Positions 43,202 to 54,552 are shown, counted from the stretch's first letter. The stretch: DNA of 64,000 nucleotides from Prosopocoilus inquinatus (GCA_036172665.1 JAYKNF010000013.1:1674001-1738000); one strand, 5' to 3'. Notes: a model not told the origin generated them from the sequence alone. Made by a program: numbers and translations.

Positions 43202-43544
43202 TGTTACAAAATTCGTAAAACACAAATTATTGATATGTATAAATTTTAATTTAATAATTTAATAAAACACTCGGTAAAAACTTAATCGTAATTTAATAAC
43301 GCTTACAAACTAATTTATTTGTAACAATTTATTTACACACTAAAATCTAACTTCGACGATTGCTGTTAGAATAGACTGACTCCTGAGTCCACCCCGAGCG
43401 ATTTTATATCCTTTGCTGCCATCTCGAATTTTCCAAGCTGGAAAATTCGAGTTTGTTCGATGGTGGCGTGATGGCCAATGACGCATAACGGACCGACTTC
43501 TTGACGCCTTCAGTTTGACGTAGTGAGCCGGGTGGCGCGCCACA
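43202..43544 (-). repeat. Gypsy B 3' LTR
   Basis: Inner edge fixed by CGCGCCACA next to the PPT. Matches 48760-49024 and 60770-61069 (AACTAATTTATTTGTAACAA, AAATCTAACTTCGACGAT). The outer 60 bases match the other LTRs poorly, so the 43202 edge (TGTTAC) is tentative. Confidence 0.75.
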
Positions 43545-44098
43545 CTGCCCCCTTCTTAAAAACGTTTCGTCTCGAAATGTTCCTGGTGATAGTCTAGAAG
43601 GAGGGTGTCGGAATCTACATGCTGGCCCATTCTTGCAACTTCCCGTCTGGAAGAAGTAGCAGTCCACGGTTTTGCTGTTGCTGACTGTTGCCTGTGGGTG
43701 GTGGCTGCAGACTAGGACTTCAATTCCCGTTCTGTGGAAGATAACTTCCAGCATGCTTCGAATTACTCTCCAGTCTAGTCCGTCCAATCCGCAGCCCAAT
43801 TTGGGGATGGCTAACTTCATCTGGTGGTTGTCTATTAGCTGTCTCCTCAGGCTATACAGGGCTCTCCACATACTTTGATAGTCAGGTTTACCGCTTGATG
43901 TCTTCTTAGTGACTAAATAATGCACGTGGCGCCTCCGATCTGCAAGCTCTTGCCTACCATGGGATGCTGTCTTCGGAGCTCCTCGATTTGGCCAAATTTC
44001 TTCCTAAACACCTGAGCAATTCCTTTGGACATTTTCAGGTCTTCTGCTACGCAGTGGGCCAGACTGTACTCCAGTGGCACTTTAAAAAGATCTTGTTG
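43404..44098 (-). pseudogene. TARG1/OARD1-like macro domain and CCCH finger at the end of Gypsy B pol
   Basis: Macro domains of this family remove ADP-ribose from proteins. The upstream half is residues 812-872 of the pol frame (44098-43916): DLFKVPLEYSLAHCVAEDLK, KGIAQVFRKKFG. After a one-base shift at about 43920 the downstream half runs 43925 to about 43701: HYLVTKKTSSGKPDYQSM and IPKLGCGLDGLDW. The Lys of TKK and the Asp of GCGLD correspond to the catalytic Lys84 and Asp125 of human TARG1. Beyond it, CYFFQTGSCKNGPACRFRH (43661-43605) is a C-x7-C-x5-C-x3-H zinc finger. The frame then crosses the PPT and stops in the LTR at 43404. It directly follows the integrase GPY/F module. Confidence 0.85.
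43545..43557 (-). other. Gypsy B polypurine tract
   Basis: AAGAAGGGGGCAG on the minus strand immediately upstream of the 3' LTR start TGTGGCG; it primes plus-strand synthesis in this element class. The tract is inside the frame that carries the CCCH finger. Confidence 0.75.
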
Positions 44099-47000
44099 CT
44101 TCTCCGTGGTCACTCCAAACCGTGCCTTAATTCCTTCAGTGTGATGAGACATGAAGGTTTCGAAGTTCACTTCGGAAACTTGCGCCCTTTGTACTGTCCC
44201 TTCATCTGCTTCTCCATGGTAAGGGGCTATCCGGTTGAAGTGGATTACTTTGGGTTTGCCATGGGGGACCTTTTTGATGCGGTAAACGACGTCGTTGATC
44301 CGTTTCATCACTTTGTAAGGACCTTCCCAAGAGGTCTGCAGTTTTGGGGAGAGGCATCGACGTCTTTGGGGGTTATAAAGCCAGACCAGTGCTCCAGGTT
44401 GGTATCCCCCGTGTTGAGCGTTTATGTCATAGTGCTCCTTCATCCGATCGCTGGCTGTCTGTATATTGTGACGCACTTGGTTGTGGATGTCATCCATTTT
44501 CCTGCGTAATTTGCTCACGTAATCTTCGTCGGCAGAGACTTCGCCAGGCTTCACACCAAACTTCAGGTCGCAGGGCAGTCTCGGCTCTCGCCCGAATACC
44601 ACTTTCGCGGGAGTCTCCCCTGTTGTCTCATGAACGGATGAGCGGTATGCCATTAGAAACAGGAGGATGTACGTGTCCCAGTCCCTCTGATGATCGGAAA
44701 CGACCTTGGACAAATGTCGGTTGATGGTTCTATTGAATCTTTCCACCATTCCGTCCGACTGTGGGTGGAGTGCAGTTGTTCTAGTCTTTCGTACGCCGAG
44801 CAGAGTACACACGTTCTTGAACAAGGCCGATTCAAAGTTCCTTCCTTGGTCTGAATGCAGTTCCATAGGTGCACCATACCGACTGATCCATTCCCTGACA
44901 AGGACTTCCGCAATAGTGACTGCCTCTTGGTTAGGTAGGGCGTAAGCTTCAACCCACTTGCTAAAGTAGTCCATTACTACGACGATGTACTTGTTTCCAT
45001 CATTCGTTTCTGGAAACGGGCCGGCTACATCGATGGCAACTCTCTCAAAAGGACTTTCAACGTTGTACTGTCTCATGGGGGCCTTACCCCGCCTGTGGGG
45101 ACCGTTACTGGCTGCGCAGACTGCACACTTTCTGCACCAATCCTTCACGTCTTCCTTGCAGTTCACCCAGTAAAATCTTTCGCGCACCTTCTCCATAGTC
45201 TTCTTAACTCCCAGATGCCCTCCCGAAGTTCCATCGTGAAGTTCCCTCAGAACTTCTGGCACCCTATTCTTGGGGATTAGTAACTGTGTCTTCTCTTCCA
45301 TGCCTTCTGGATTCTCCATGCTTCGTCTCAGAAGACCACGATCCAACACTATGGAGTCCCACTGCGCCCAGTATGATTTTACGGACGGTGCACATGGTGC
45401 TACCTCTTCCCAGGTAGGCTTCGCGTCCCTGCTTTTCCATTCTAGCACTAATTTCAAATCCGGGTCGTTCTTCTGGTCTCTTCGCAGTTCTTCGTCTTGC
45501 CATTTGTCGTCAACTATGGCTGTCCTCGCAGTCGTGGCTACTTTCTCGTCCAAACGACTACAGTGCTTACAGTCTTCGGCACAGGGTCTTCTCGACAAAG
45601 CATCGGCATTTCGATGGCTAGTTCCTGCCCGATGCTGAATTTCAAAATCGTACTCCTGAAGTCGTTCGATCCATCGTGCAACTTGCCCTTCTGGGTTCTT
45701 GAAACGGAGAAGCCATTTTAGAGCGGCGTGGTCGGTCCTCAGCAGGAAGCGTCTACCATACAAGTACTTGTAGAAGTGTTCTATCGTTTTTACGACGGCT
45801 AGCAATTCCCTTCTTGTGACGCAATAGTTTCGTTCCGGCTTTGATAGGACTTTACTGAAGTAGCCGATCATCTTCTCTTGCTCCTCTTGTATCTGGGAGA
45901 GTACGCCACCAATCCCAACGTTGCTAGCATCTGTGTCCACGACGAATTTGCCTTCCGGGAGAGGATAACTCAGAATAGGAGCACTAATCAAGTACTGCTT
46001 TAGTTGTTCAAAGCCAATTTGACACTGTTGGTCCCATTCAAATGGACGACCTTCTTCAGGGAGTTTTGTCAACGGCTTAGCAATGTCTGCAAATCCAGGA
46101 ACGTAGCGCCGATAGTAAGTGCACAGGCCAAGGAAACTCCTTATTTGGTGTTTATTTCTGGGAGTTGGCCAGTCTTTCACCACCTGAATCTTCACAGGGT
46201 CCACGGCGATTCCATTTCCATTAACAATGTGCCCCAGGTAATTCACTTCCTTCTGGAACAGGTGACACTTCTTGAGGCTAAGCTTTAGGCCAGCTCCGCG
46301 AAGCCGCTGGAACAGGTTCCTTAGGTGGTCGTCGAACGTTTTTTCCACGACAATTATGTCATCAAGGTACACCATGCACGTTGTCCAGGACAGACCTTTC
46401 AGAACCGTCTCCATTAACCTCTCGAATGTCGCTGGGGCATTACATAATCCGAATGGCATCACTGTGAACTGCCACAGACCCATACCAATGGAAAACACCG
46501 TCTTTTCTCGATCTTCAGGCGCCAGCTCCACTTACCAATATCCACTCTTCAAGTCCAAAGTTGAGAAGATCTTTGTGCCGGCCAGGGTGTCAAGGGTAGC
46601 ATCAATCCGTAGTAGGGGATAGCTGTCCTTCTTGGTGACATTGTTGAGTAACCGGTAGTCTACACAGAACCTGGTGGACCCATCCTTCTTCTTCACAAGC
46701 ACTACTGGTGACGCCCACGGACTGCTTGATGGTTCTATTACATTATCCTTTTCCATCTCACGAATAATGCGTTCCGCTTCCTCACGCTTCGCCAACGGTA
46801 ATCCCCTTGGAGCTTGACGGATAGGTCTTTCTTCTCCAGTCTCTATTTTGTGTTTCACGACATCAGTTCTTCCCTTGGATCCATTTTCTACCTCAAATAC
46901 ATCTTGATAGCGGCCGATCAGATTCTTTGCTTTTGTCTTCTGGTCTGGAGTCAATTCCTGGGCTGTTGACATAACCATTTCCCATAATTTCTTTGGGACT

Positions 47001-47774
47001 TTCGCTTCTGGCATGTTTGTTTCAAGTTGGCGGGAGATGGAGGACACCATGGTGCAGCTTCCCAAGATTGTTCCTTTCTTGATATTGACAGAGAAACAAT
47101 TGACGTTCATCAGGCGGACAGGTACTTCCTTCTTCGCCGTCAACAACATTTTCCCAACGAGGACTCCTCTTCCAATCCTTTGATCATCAGTATTAGGTTC
47201 AACCATAATGACTTGCCCATCTTGAAAAACACCGTTCAGTTTTGCGTCGACGATAACCTCAGTCCTGCTGGGTAATACAACGTCTTCAGCGAGGACTACT
47301 CGAGCGGACACGTCTCTTCGTTGATGTAGAACCAACTCCTCATTATTGACCGCCATCACGCCACGCTTTAAGTCCAATTGAAACCCGTGGGCACACATGA
47401 CGTCCATGCCCAAAATTGCCTCGTCCTCTATGTCTGCCACCAGTGCACGGTGTTGCAGTTTTCAGTCTCCACTTGGTCGGCTCGGTGCGTCCAGATGACT
47501 TAATGACGTCGGGTCTTAGGATGGTCTTCGTCGCACCCGTATCCAATAACATGGTGTGAGGAATGTCATCAATGGTAACATCCACGAAGACACTGCTGGT
47601 TAACTGCCGTAGGGATATTACTTGTTTGGATTTCGTCTTTGGGGGCCTTTGAATACGGGTCGACGTTTGCCCCTCTGCACCGACCCGGCTTAGTTTAACT
47701 GTGGCTTCCTTGGATCCTGAGTGGGCTTTGGACATCGCCTGCGAACATGTCCTTCCTCCTGGCAATTCCAACAC
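43913..47774 (-). pseudogene. Gypsy B pol (protease-RT-RNase H-integrase-macro)
   Basis: Protease: MLLDTGATKTILRPDVI near 47560, then a deletion/shift into DIEDEAILGMDVMCAHGF near 47440. RT: KKKDGSTRFCVDYRLLNNVT, FSTLDLKSGYW, then a TAA for CAA at 46532-46534, then MPFGLCNAPATFERLM and MVYLDDIIV (catalytic box intact). RNase H: FVVDTDASNVGIGG and RTDHAALKWLLRF. Integrase: HLGVKKTMEKVRERFYWV zinc region, VAIDVAGPF, HSDQGRNFES, GMVERFNRT (DDE intact), then WEGPYKVMKRINDVVYRI (GPY/F). Three residues after DDHLRN are missing compared with Gypsy C. One nonsense codon, the protease lesion and the macro shift are the only breaks seen. Confidence 0.9.
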
Positions 47775-48628
47775 ACCAGCGGCTTCTTCTGCTTGAAGAC
47801 CTGTTCCACAATGCGGCGAACATCCTCGGCGGTGGTATATTCCCTGGGTCGCTCCTTTATAGCAGATCCCACCTTTCAGTTAGCGGATTCTTTCTCTTCT
47901 TTCTTTTTTCTTTCTTTATTATCCTGCTGAAATATTATTTCTTCCACATTTTCTTGCAGGTTCCTTGTTTCTTCCGATATTTTTACCACTAGTTTATCTT
48001 CGAGTCCTTTCGTCTGCTCTAGAAATTCACCCTTCAAATTTCCGGATTGTTCTAGAAGCTTCTCTTCTAAATTTCTGGATTGTTCTCGAAGCTCGTCCTG
48101 GAAATTTCCAGATTGTTCTAGAAGCTTCTCCTCTAAATTTCTGGATTGTTCTCCAAGCTTCTCTAAATTTCCAGACTGTTCTTGAAACTTCTCGTCCAAA
48201 TTTCTGGATTGTTCTCGAAGTTCGTCCTTGAAATTTCCAGATTGTTCTAGAAGCTTCATCTCTAAATTTCTGGATTGTTCTCGAAGTTCGTCCTTGAAAT
48301 TTCCAGATTGTTCTAGAAACTTCTCGTCCAAATTTCTGGATTGTTCTCGAAGTTCGTCCTTGAAATTTCCAGACTGTTCTCGAAGTTCGTCCTTGAAATT
48401 TCTGGATTGTTCTCGAAGTTCATCTTTCAGGATTTTATTAAAATCGACGGGACCACACGAAATTTCGAAAAGGAGCGTCTCTGGATCTTCACCAGCTGTC
48501 AACAAATCGCATTGGAGACGCTGTTGAAGTGCGGCTTTCAAACCACAGGTTTCTAACTCTCGTTCTTCCAATTCGGTTTTTAATTCCGCCATTTTTATGT
48601 CTTTCAACAACACTTTTCTCGTAGCCAT
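47690..48628 (-). pseudogene. Gypsy B gag with internal deletion
   Basis: The ATG at 48628 starts MATRKVLLKDIKMAELKTEL, a SAP-like helix-extended-helix motif (leucine pattern continuing to ALQQRL). A coiled-coil region of about 12 repeats of EQSGN/EQSRN follows, spanning about 48050-48430. After IFQQDN the sequence jumps to KKEEKESAN and a stop at 47876. About 330 codons present in Gypsy C (the gag core) are missing. The CCHC knuckle CWNCQEEGHVRRRC survives at 47690-47872 in another frame. This gag is not functional. Confidence 0.85.
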
Positions 48629-48725
48629 TGTTTTTTTTTTATACTGTACTTATTTAATAATCTGATTAAATTTAATTTACTTTAAATTGTTTATTTATTT
48701 GCACAAACCCGCACACCGACACCAC

Positions 48726-49024
48726 TGATACGTTTCTAGGGTTTAAATTTATTTAAAAACTTAATCGTAATTTAATAACGCTTACAAACTAATTTATTTG
48801 TAACAATTTATTTACACACTAAAATCTAACTTCGACGATCGCTGTTAGAATTCGACTGACTCCTGAGTCCACCCCGAGCGATTTTATATCCTTTGCTGCC
48901 GTCTCGAATTTTCCAAGCTGGAAAATTCGAGTTTGTTCGATGGTGGCGTGATGGGCAATGACGCATAACGGACCGACTTCTTGACGCCTTCAGTTTGACG
49001 TAGTAAGCCGGGTGGCGCGCCACA
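48726..49024 (-). repeat. Gypsy B 5' LTR
   Basis: Element-strand start TGTGGCGCGCCACC at 49024, end near TATCA at 48726 followed by the PBS. About 50 bp shorter than the Gypsy C LTR owing to a missing AACGAATAAAACACTCG segment and other gaps. Confidence 0.82.
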
Positions 49025-49724
49025 TTATTAACACAAGTAACGCACAGAATATATCCATTCACCGTTTCCGTTGCATTGGCCGTTGCGAAAATATAACTCC
49101 AGAATGAACCGGTTTTGCTGAACCTACTAAAAATGATAATTATTAGGAGAAATGTTTTTAATTGCATAAAATTTACTTACGAAAGTACCTGACAGATTCT
49201 GAAATAATAACAATACGCTGTGTGGTCTTGAAATAAGATCACTTTCGGGAAAATACTGTAGAAAATTCGCGAACTAATAAAAGCATGCACGACCATTAAA
49301 CACAAGTGTCAAATAATCAATGTGGCTAATATCAGATAGGAACTAAGGTTTGACTTACCGAAGGAAAGTAGTTTTTTCTGGACAAAGTATAATGATGTCC
49401 CTGTACTATTAAAGGTAGGTTTTCGATAGCGCGAGCGAGCGAGCGACAGCAACGGTGAACCAATCACGAGTGAGTATTCATTTGGCGCGGCAAAATCGCA
49501 CGCGATGATTTTGAATTGCTTTGGAAGCGATACGGACGAATTTTCGCACGCGACTACCAATAGGAACGCAGGATATTGTACAGTTTTTCCATGTTTTCTT
49601 ACTATAATTTTGTTAACCTAGACGTGCACGAACTCACGCTCTGACTAAACTCAGATTTCCGGTCGCTTGTGATTAATTAAAATACGTTAAAAATATTTCA
49701 TATTATAATCCTAATTATTTTGTC

Positions 49725-51272
49725 ATGGCAACTCTGTCTTCATACAGAAAGAAAAATATTGCTGTATTATTACTGCTAGATAATATTGACAGTGAAGAAA
49801 AACCTACAGAAACTGTAAATAAAGCCAGTAGAAAGAAGTACAATCGAAAACGTTGGAGTGTTAAACCTATTTTCCGAGAGAGGAAACGACAAGGGGATTT
49901 TTATAATTTAGTACAGGAGCTGCACAATGACAGCACATCATTTGAGAACTACTTCCGTATGACACAAAACCAATTTAATACTTTAGTTAATCTTGTTTCA
50001 CCATTAATTACAAAAAATTCAATTCCGAGGGAATCCATTACACCATCACAGAAGCTGGCAGTAACTATACGGTAAGAAAATTTTTTTTTAGAGTAAAAAA
50101 TTGTCCTTACACATTACTAATATTTGTAGATATTTAGCATCAGGAGATAGTATGGTATCTTTGTCATATGCATATCGGTTGGGGAAAACAACTGTCTCAA
50201 ACATAATATATGAGACAACACTAGCGATTTGGAAGTTATTGGTGGACGACGTATTTGAAGTGCCCTCAATGGAAACATGGGAGCAGTATTCTGCAGATTT
50301 TTTTAATTTGTGGCACTTTCCAAACTGTTTAGGAGCAATAGATGGGAAACACGTTGTTATGCAGGTATTAATTTATTCATTTTTTTATGCAGAAAAAGTA
50401 CAAAAATTATCCACTTATATATTAACAAGAGCAGTAAAAAACTAAAGGTACTTTTTGTTATGTTGTTATTATGTCGGTTAATCTTGAGCAAATATAAAGT
50501 GTACAAAGTTCAATAAAATTTATACTAAAACAAATATTTATTGTAGGCTCCAGCTAATTGTGGCTCCAGATTTTATAATTACAAAGGAACACACAGTATT
50601 GTCCTATTAGCTGTATGTGATGCAAGATATTGTTTCTCATTTGTTGATATTGGTCGTAACAGTGATAGAGGTGTGTTTGCAGCATCAACCTTTGGACAAA
50701 AGTTAATGAAAGATGAGTTAAATTTGCCAAATCCAGCGCCGTTACCAAATTCCGTAACAAATATTAATGTTCCATTCGTTTTTATTGGAGATGAAGCTTT
50801 TCGCTTATCTGAACATGTCATGCGTCCATATCCACAGAAATATCTAGAGGCATCTAAATCTATTTATAATTATAGACTTAGTCGAGCTCGACGTATTATT
50901 GAAAATTCTTTTGGAATTTTAACTTCTATGTGGAGAATATATAGGCGTCCCATTATAGCGAGAGAGGAATTGGTAAAACGTATCATACAAGCAACTGTAT
51001 GTTTACATAATTGGTTGCTAAAAGAAGATTATAATAGTAGACCAAGAAGACTAATGACACCAGATTTCATTGATCATGAGGACGCAGAAGGAAATATAAT
51101 CCCAGGGACTTGGAGAGTGGAAAATGCAGGTACCAATTTAGCCTTGACAAATTTACAGAGAGTTGGTGGAAACACAGCCCTGGCTTCTGTCCAGACAAGA
51201 CAAGAATTTACAAGGTACTTCATTAATGAAGGGGCTGTTCCTTGGCAAGATAGAGTTTTGCCAGAAATATAG
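49725..51272 (+). CDS. Harbinger transposase (HARBI1-like), 435 aa, 3 exons
   Basis: Cut-and-paste transposase of the DDE_Tnp_4 family. Exons 49725-50071, 50130-50364 and 50547-51272. Introns of 58 and 182 bp have consensus ends (CG/GTAAGA to TTTGTAG; CAG/GTATTA to TTGTAG), and the joins preserve frame (phases 2 and 0). N-terminal basic stretch RKKYNRKRWSVKPIF, then a helix-turn-helix-like region (SYAYRLGKTTVSNII). Catalytic residues: CLGAIDGKHV (Asp), FIGDEAFRL (Asp), ARRIIENSFGIL (Glu). The C-terminus includes VCLHNWLLKED. No stop or shift, and length is normal for the family, so it may still be functional. The transposase normally needs its MADF/Myb-type partner to enter the nucleus and bind DNA. 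Confidence 0.93.
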
Positions 51273-51990
51273 TGGATGTGTATATGTATATATAATTTAA
51301 CAATCAACATTTTATTATTACCAGTTAAAGAAATGTTTTTTTTTTTAAATTAAGTAGTAGTAAGTAATAATTTAAAATTTGTATTGCAATTTTTTCTGTA
51401 TATACTTGCATATTATATTGAAATTGTAGAATTTTTTCAAATTAATTAAGTAGGTAGGTACTTCTGGAATAGTGCACAATGTATAATTCTTTTACTCAAA
51501 AACTCTCATGAAAAACAAGCTTTTCTTTGTTTAATAATAATTTTTTTTCACATACATTCTTATACCACTTATTAGGCAAACAAAAACTTCATAACAAAGT
51601 GGGTATTTGACAGAACATAGTCATACAACCATATGTGACACAAGCTACATTTCCCAAGAGTTCTATACTGAAGAAAATGTCACTAAAATAAATATGTACT
51701 GTTGCAAGCAATAAATTTTGGTTGTCTTTGATTGTCAGAGATTTGTACATGATTTGTATTTGTTTAGAAATAATGAGAATGACTTCTTAATTTTTATTAG
51801 GAATAATTTTTTAAAAATCTGATTTATTTTCCACCATTTCTTAGCAAAATACATGAAATTTATATGAGAATTTCTAATTTACAGAATTGAAACTGATGTT
51901 TTATTTCAGTAACGACCAAAATTTATTGCTCGTGACAGTACTTGCAACGCCATGTGAATGTGTAATAAAATTCCCATTAAGTGAAAATAT

Positions 51991-52731
51991 TTATTTCTTA
52001 AATTCTAAATCATGAAAATATTGTGCTACATGAATTTTAGCTAGCGATTGTTTTTCAGCAGACAGCCTATCCATTTGTGGCACAAAGGACAAAAGAAATG
52101 CCTCTGAACTGCTTGGACCTTTCTTTAAAATATCTATGATTTCCTCCACATTTTTTTATTTTGTACGGTATTTCTTAAAAATGATCTGGAAGGTGTGTCT
52201 GCAGCGATTACTGTAATTTCTTCTTCTTCAGCATCATCACCATCACCTTCCAGAGATTGTGATGCTAGCTGAACTTCAGTTGTTCTTTCATTTAGATTAC
52301 TAATACAGCTAAAAATACATAAATCTTAAAAATATGTTACTTAAAAAAGTAATTCCTTACGATTGCTTTTGTTGAATATCATCTAAAAATGACAATCGAC
52401 ACAAATACTGCCACTTCGATTTTGAAGTAGCACCACTTCCGCTACTAGTTCCTTTTTTCTTCTCCCTAATGTATGTATCCCGCAAATTCTTCCATTTCTG
52501 TTGAAGACTTTGCGCTAAAATAATTAGCTAATGTTGCAAAAATTATTCTGATTTATTTTCTATTTACTTACGATCTTTTCCTAAAATTGCACCAATTTCC
52601 TGAAATGCATTTTGCCTTTTTAAGGAATTTCTATAATCTGGGTGAGACATAATATATAAGATGGGTCTGCTTTGCACCAAATCAATCAATAATTCAGTAA
52701 AATTATCTTCGTTTATCACCGCTTTAAACAT
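51991..52731 (-). pseudogene. Harbinger MADF-BESS accessory protein, 3 exons, one A-run shift
   Basis: Second Harbinger gene, expected to act as the DNA-binding partner. Exons 52731-52572 (ATG at 52731; DNFTELLIDLVQSRPILYIM and HPDYRNSLKRQNAFQEIGAI), 52514-52361 (QQKWKNLRDTYIREKKKG, completing MADF, then LCRLSFLDDI), 52318-51991. Introns of 57 and 42 bp have consensus GTAAGT/GTAAGG and TTTTAG ends and maintain frame. In exon 3 an A run at about 52151-52157 is one base short for continuing into EAFLLSFVPQMDRLSAEKQS, a BESS-type protein-interaction motif, which ends at 51991. Without that base the frame stops at 52134. It may be a recent mutation or a sequencing error in a homopolymer. Confidence 0.82.
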
Positions 52732-53102
52732 TTTTCTACTTTGTCGCGCCGTAATTTCTATGTCAACACGTGGTCAACACAAACAGCAAAAAAGAAACCA
52801 ATTTCGTTTAAGTTAGGGCGTTCTGTTACAAAGGGCCAGTTGATTATAGTCAATCTGTCACCAACACCACAAATGAAATGACCGATTGTAGCGATCGCAC
52901 TGAGTCGCTTCTACGAAAACGCAAAGAAGCGAGCGAAAATCTGTTGTTCGCTCGCTCGCTCGCGCTATCGAAAACCTACCTTTTACAGTAATACATACAC
53001 TGATGACATACAAAAAAGGGGACAAGTTTTAGTAATGATTTTAAATTTCTTATTGGCATAAATGAAACTTCTAATTCAGCTTGTAGCCGTTTTCATAGCA
53101 AT

Positions 53103-54148
53103 TACTAATTTTTCGCGACTAACCGGTTACAGGTGGTTAGGCGAAATGAGTAACCGCTCATAATCGCGACTTACCGGTAACTGTTGGTATGACGTCAAAT
53201 TCGTAACTACAGTTACTATTTGCCTAATCCGGTCAGGGAGCTGTGGAACCGTACTGTCTCTGTCTAATTCAGTGAGTTCTGCCTTATGGTTAATTATTTT
53301 GCACAGGAAATGGAGGATAACGTCATATCCATAATATACACTGTGTCCACATTTTGATGCTCATCATTGGCATCTCGGTTATTAGAAGACATAGAGCAAC
53401 GGTTAAATGGGGAATGTTTTGCAGAATTCAATGCTCGCAACAAATCTCATTTCAAATTCACCGTAACTTTTTTAAATTTTAAGATAATTTAAGAAAATCA
53501 AAATTTTACGGTTTTCAAAATTCCTCAATAACTCGATAACACCTCATGTAACCTCTTCTAAACTTTTACATTGTTCAGACACTTTTTTAAGACAAAGTTT
53601 TTGATGCAAACGGAAACCTGCGATTATAATTTGTTTTCAAGTTATTAGGGCTAACTTTTGTTTTTCATATGACATCCATATTAGGTTTTTGGTTAGTTAG
53701 ATAGTCTTTAAAAAGAGCTTTTCAACGATGTATAACATACCCGAAAAATTTTTATTTTTATGTTACCGAGTTATTGAGAAATTTTGAAATCGTAAAATTT
53801 TGGTTTTCTTAAATTATCTTAAAATTTAAAAAAGTTGTGGTGAATTTGAAATGAAATTTTTTGTGAGCATTGAATTCTGCAAAACATTCCCTATTTAACC
53901 GTTGCTCTATGTCTTCTAATAACCGAGATGCCAATGGTGAGCATCGACATGTGGACACAGTGTATGTGTTTCATCAATGAAAGAACGGAGTCGATCTGCG
54001 TCAAATTTGAAAATGCAAGCGCCACATAGCTTGTAATCCTAACTGTTTCATTTTGGCGAATCTTACAAACCGTGACATACGCATGTGAACCTGACGTCAC
54101 TATAGCTAACCGTTGACTTCGTAACCGGTTACTCGCGAAAAATTAGTA
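53103..54148. mobile_element. Large foldback element of about 1.05 kb
   Basis: Ends TACTAATTTTTCGCGA and TCGCGAAAAATTAGTA, both followed inward by an AACCGGTTAC-type palindrome. The arms match again over about 200 bp (left 53335-53540, right 53770-53960: ATTGGCATCTCGGTTATTAG, GAGCAACGGTTAAAT, GAAAATTTTACG-type). Flanked by AAT on both sides, a possible 3-bp duplication. No coding capacity. Confidence 0.75.
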
Positions 54149-54306
54149 AATGTGATCATAGTTACACGATTAGATAGTCAAATTAATTTTGTTACTACAG
54201 CACCAGTTTTCTGAAACACCCATTTGCATTAAAGCTGTCCTCACTTTTTATGTCGGCCGTGGTACATACCTATTGTTATTGTATCAGTTAATAATTACTA
54301 CGAGGA

Positions 54307-54552
54307 TTGTATAGGCGAGGCGCTCTGTATTTCGTTGCACGTCATTCGTTAACAATGACGGTCAGACGCATGCTGTGTTGATAAATACTTAAAATGGAAA
54401 GGAATTTTTACATTGTATGTTTAGTTTTATAACAAATCTTAAGGTATGTATATTGTATTTTAAGTAAATAAGTATATTTACAACACAGCAAGAGTCTGAC
54501 GTCATTATTAACTAATGACGTACAACGGAATGTAACGCGCCTTGCCAATACA
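54307..54552. mobile_element. MITE with TTGTATWGGC terminal repeats
   Basis: 246 bp. The left arm runs TTGTATAGGCGAGGCGC to GTCAGACGCATGCTGTGTTG; the right arm is its imperfect reverse complement (from AACACAGCAAGAGTCTGACG to GCCAATACAA). Arms of about 75 bp contain TGACGT/ACGTCA words. Target duplication unclear. Confidence 0.75.

Larger units (their letters stand above)
43202..49024 (-). mobile_element. Gypsy B: LTR retrotransposon with macro-domain pol
   Basis: Minus-strand Ty3/Gypsy element with LTRs 48726-49024 (5') and about 43202-43544 (3'). PBS beside the 5' LTR: TGGTGTCGGTGTGCGGG, separated by one G. PPT AAGAAGGGGGCAG at 43545-43557. Coding order: gag with an internal deletion, protease, RT, RNase H, integrase, then a macro domain and a CCCH finger. 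LTR ends read TGTGGCGCGCCACC on the element strand. No 5-bp target duplication could be confirmed. Gypsy C at 57022-61069 is a close relative with a complete gag. Confidence 0.87.
43025..49403 (-). mobile_element. hAT-like remnant split by Gypsy B
   Basis: Inverted termini start CAGGGACATCATTATA and share GTCCAGAAAAAACTACTTTCC-type sequence over about 45 bp: left 43025-43070, right 49360-49403 reversed. CAGGG ends suit the hAT superfamily. The remaining internal parts are 43071-43201 and 49025-49359. On the minus strand an acceptor TTTTTAG near 49130 leads to KTGSFWSYIFATANATETVN and LCVTC, which looks like the first half of a BED zinc finger, cut by Gypsy B. The 8-bp flanks (AGCTAATA, TACTATTA) match only partly. 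Most of the transposase is absent. Confidence 0.6.
49412..52982 (+). mobile_element. Complete PIF/Harbinger element
   Basis: Terminal inverted repeats of at least 33 bp starting AAGGTAGGTTTTCGATAGCG, continuing with GAGCGAGCGAGCGA. TTA target duplications at 49409-49411 and 52983-52985 are typical of the superfamily. Two convergent genes: a three-exon transposase (plus strand) and a MADF-BESS protein (minus strand). It inserted 6 bp from the right end of the hAT-like remnant. This is the best-preserved DNA transposon in the window. Confidence 0.93.

Noticed and set aside
47965..48527. Plus-strand frames over the Gypsy B gag with repeats such as FLDCSRSS
   Set aside because: Antisense shadow of the EQS(G/R)N coding minirepeat.
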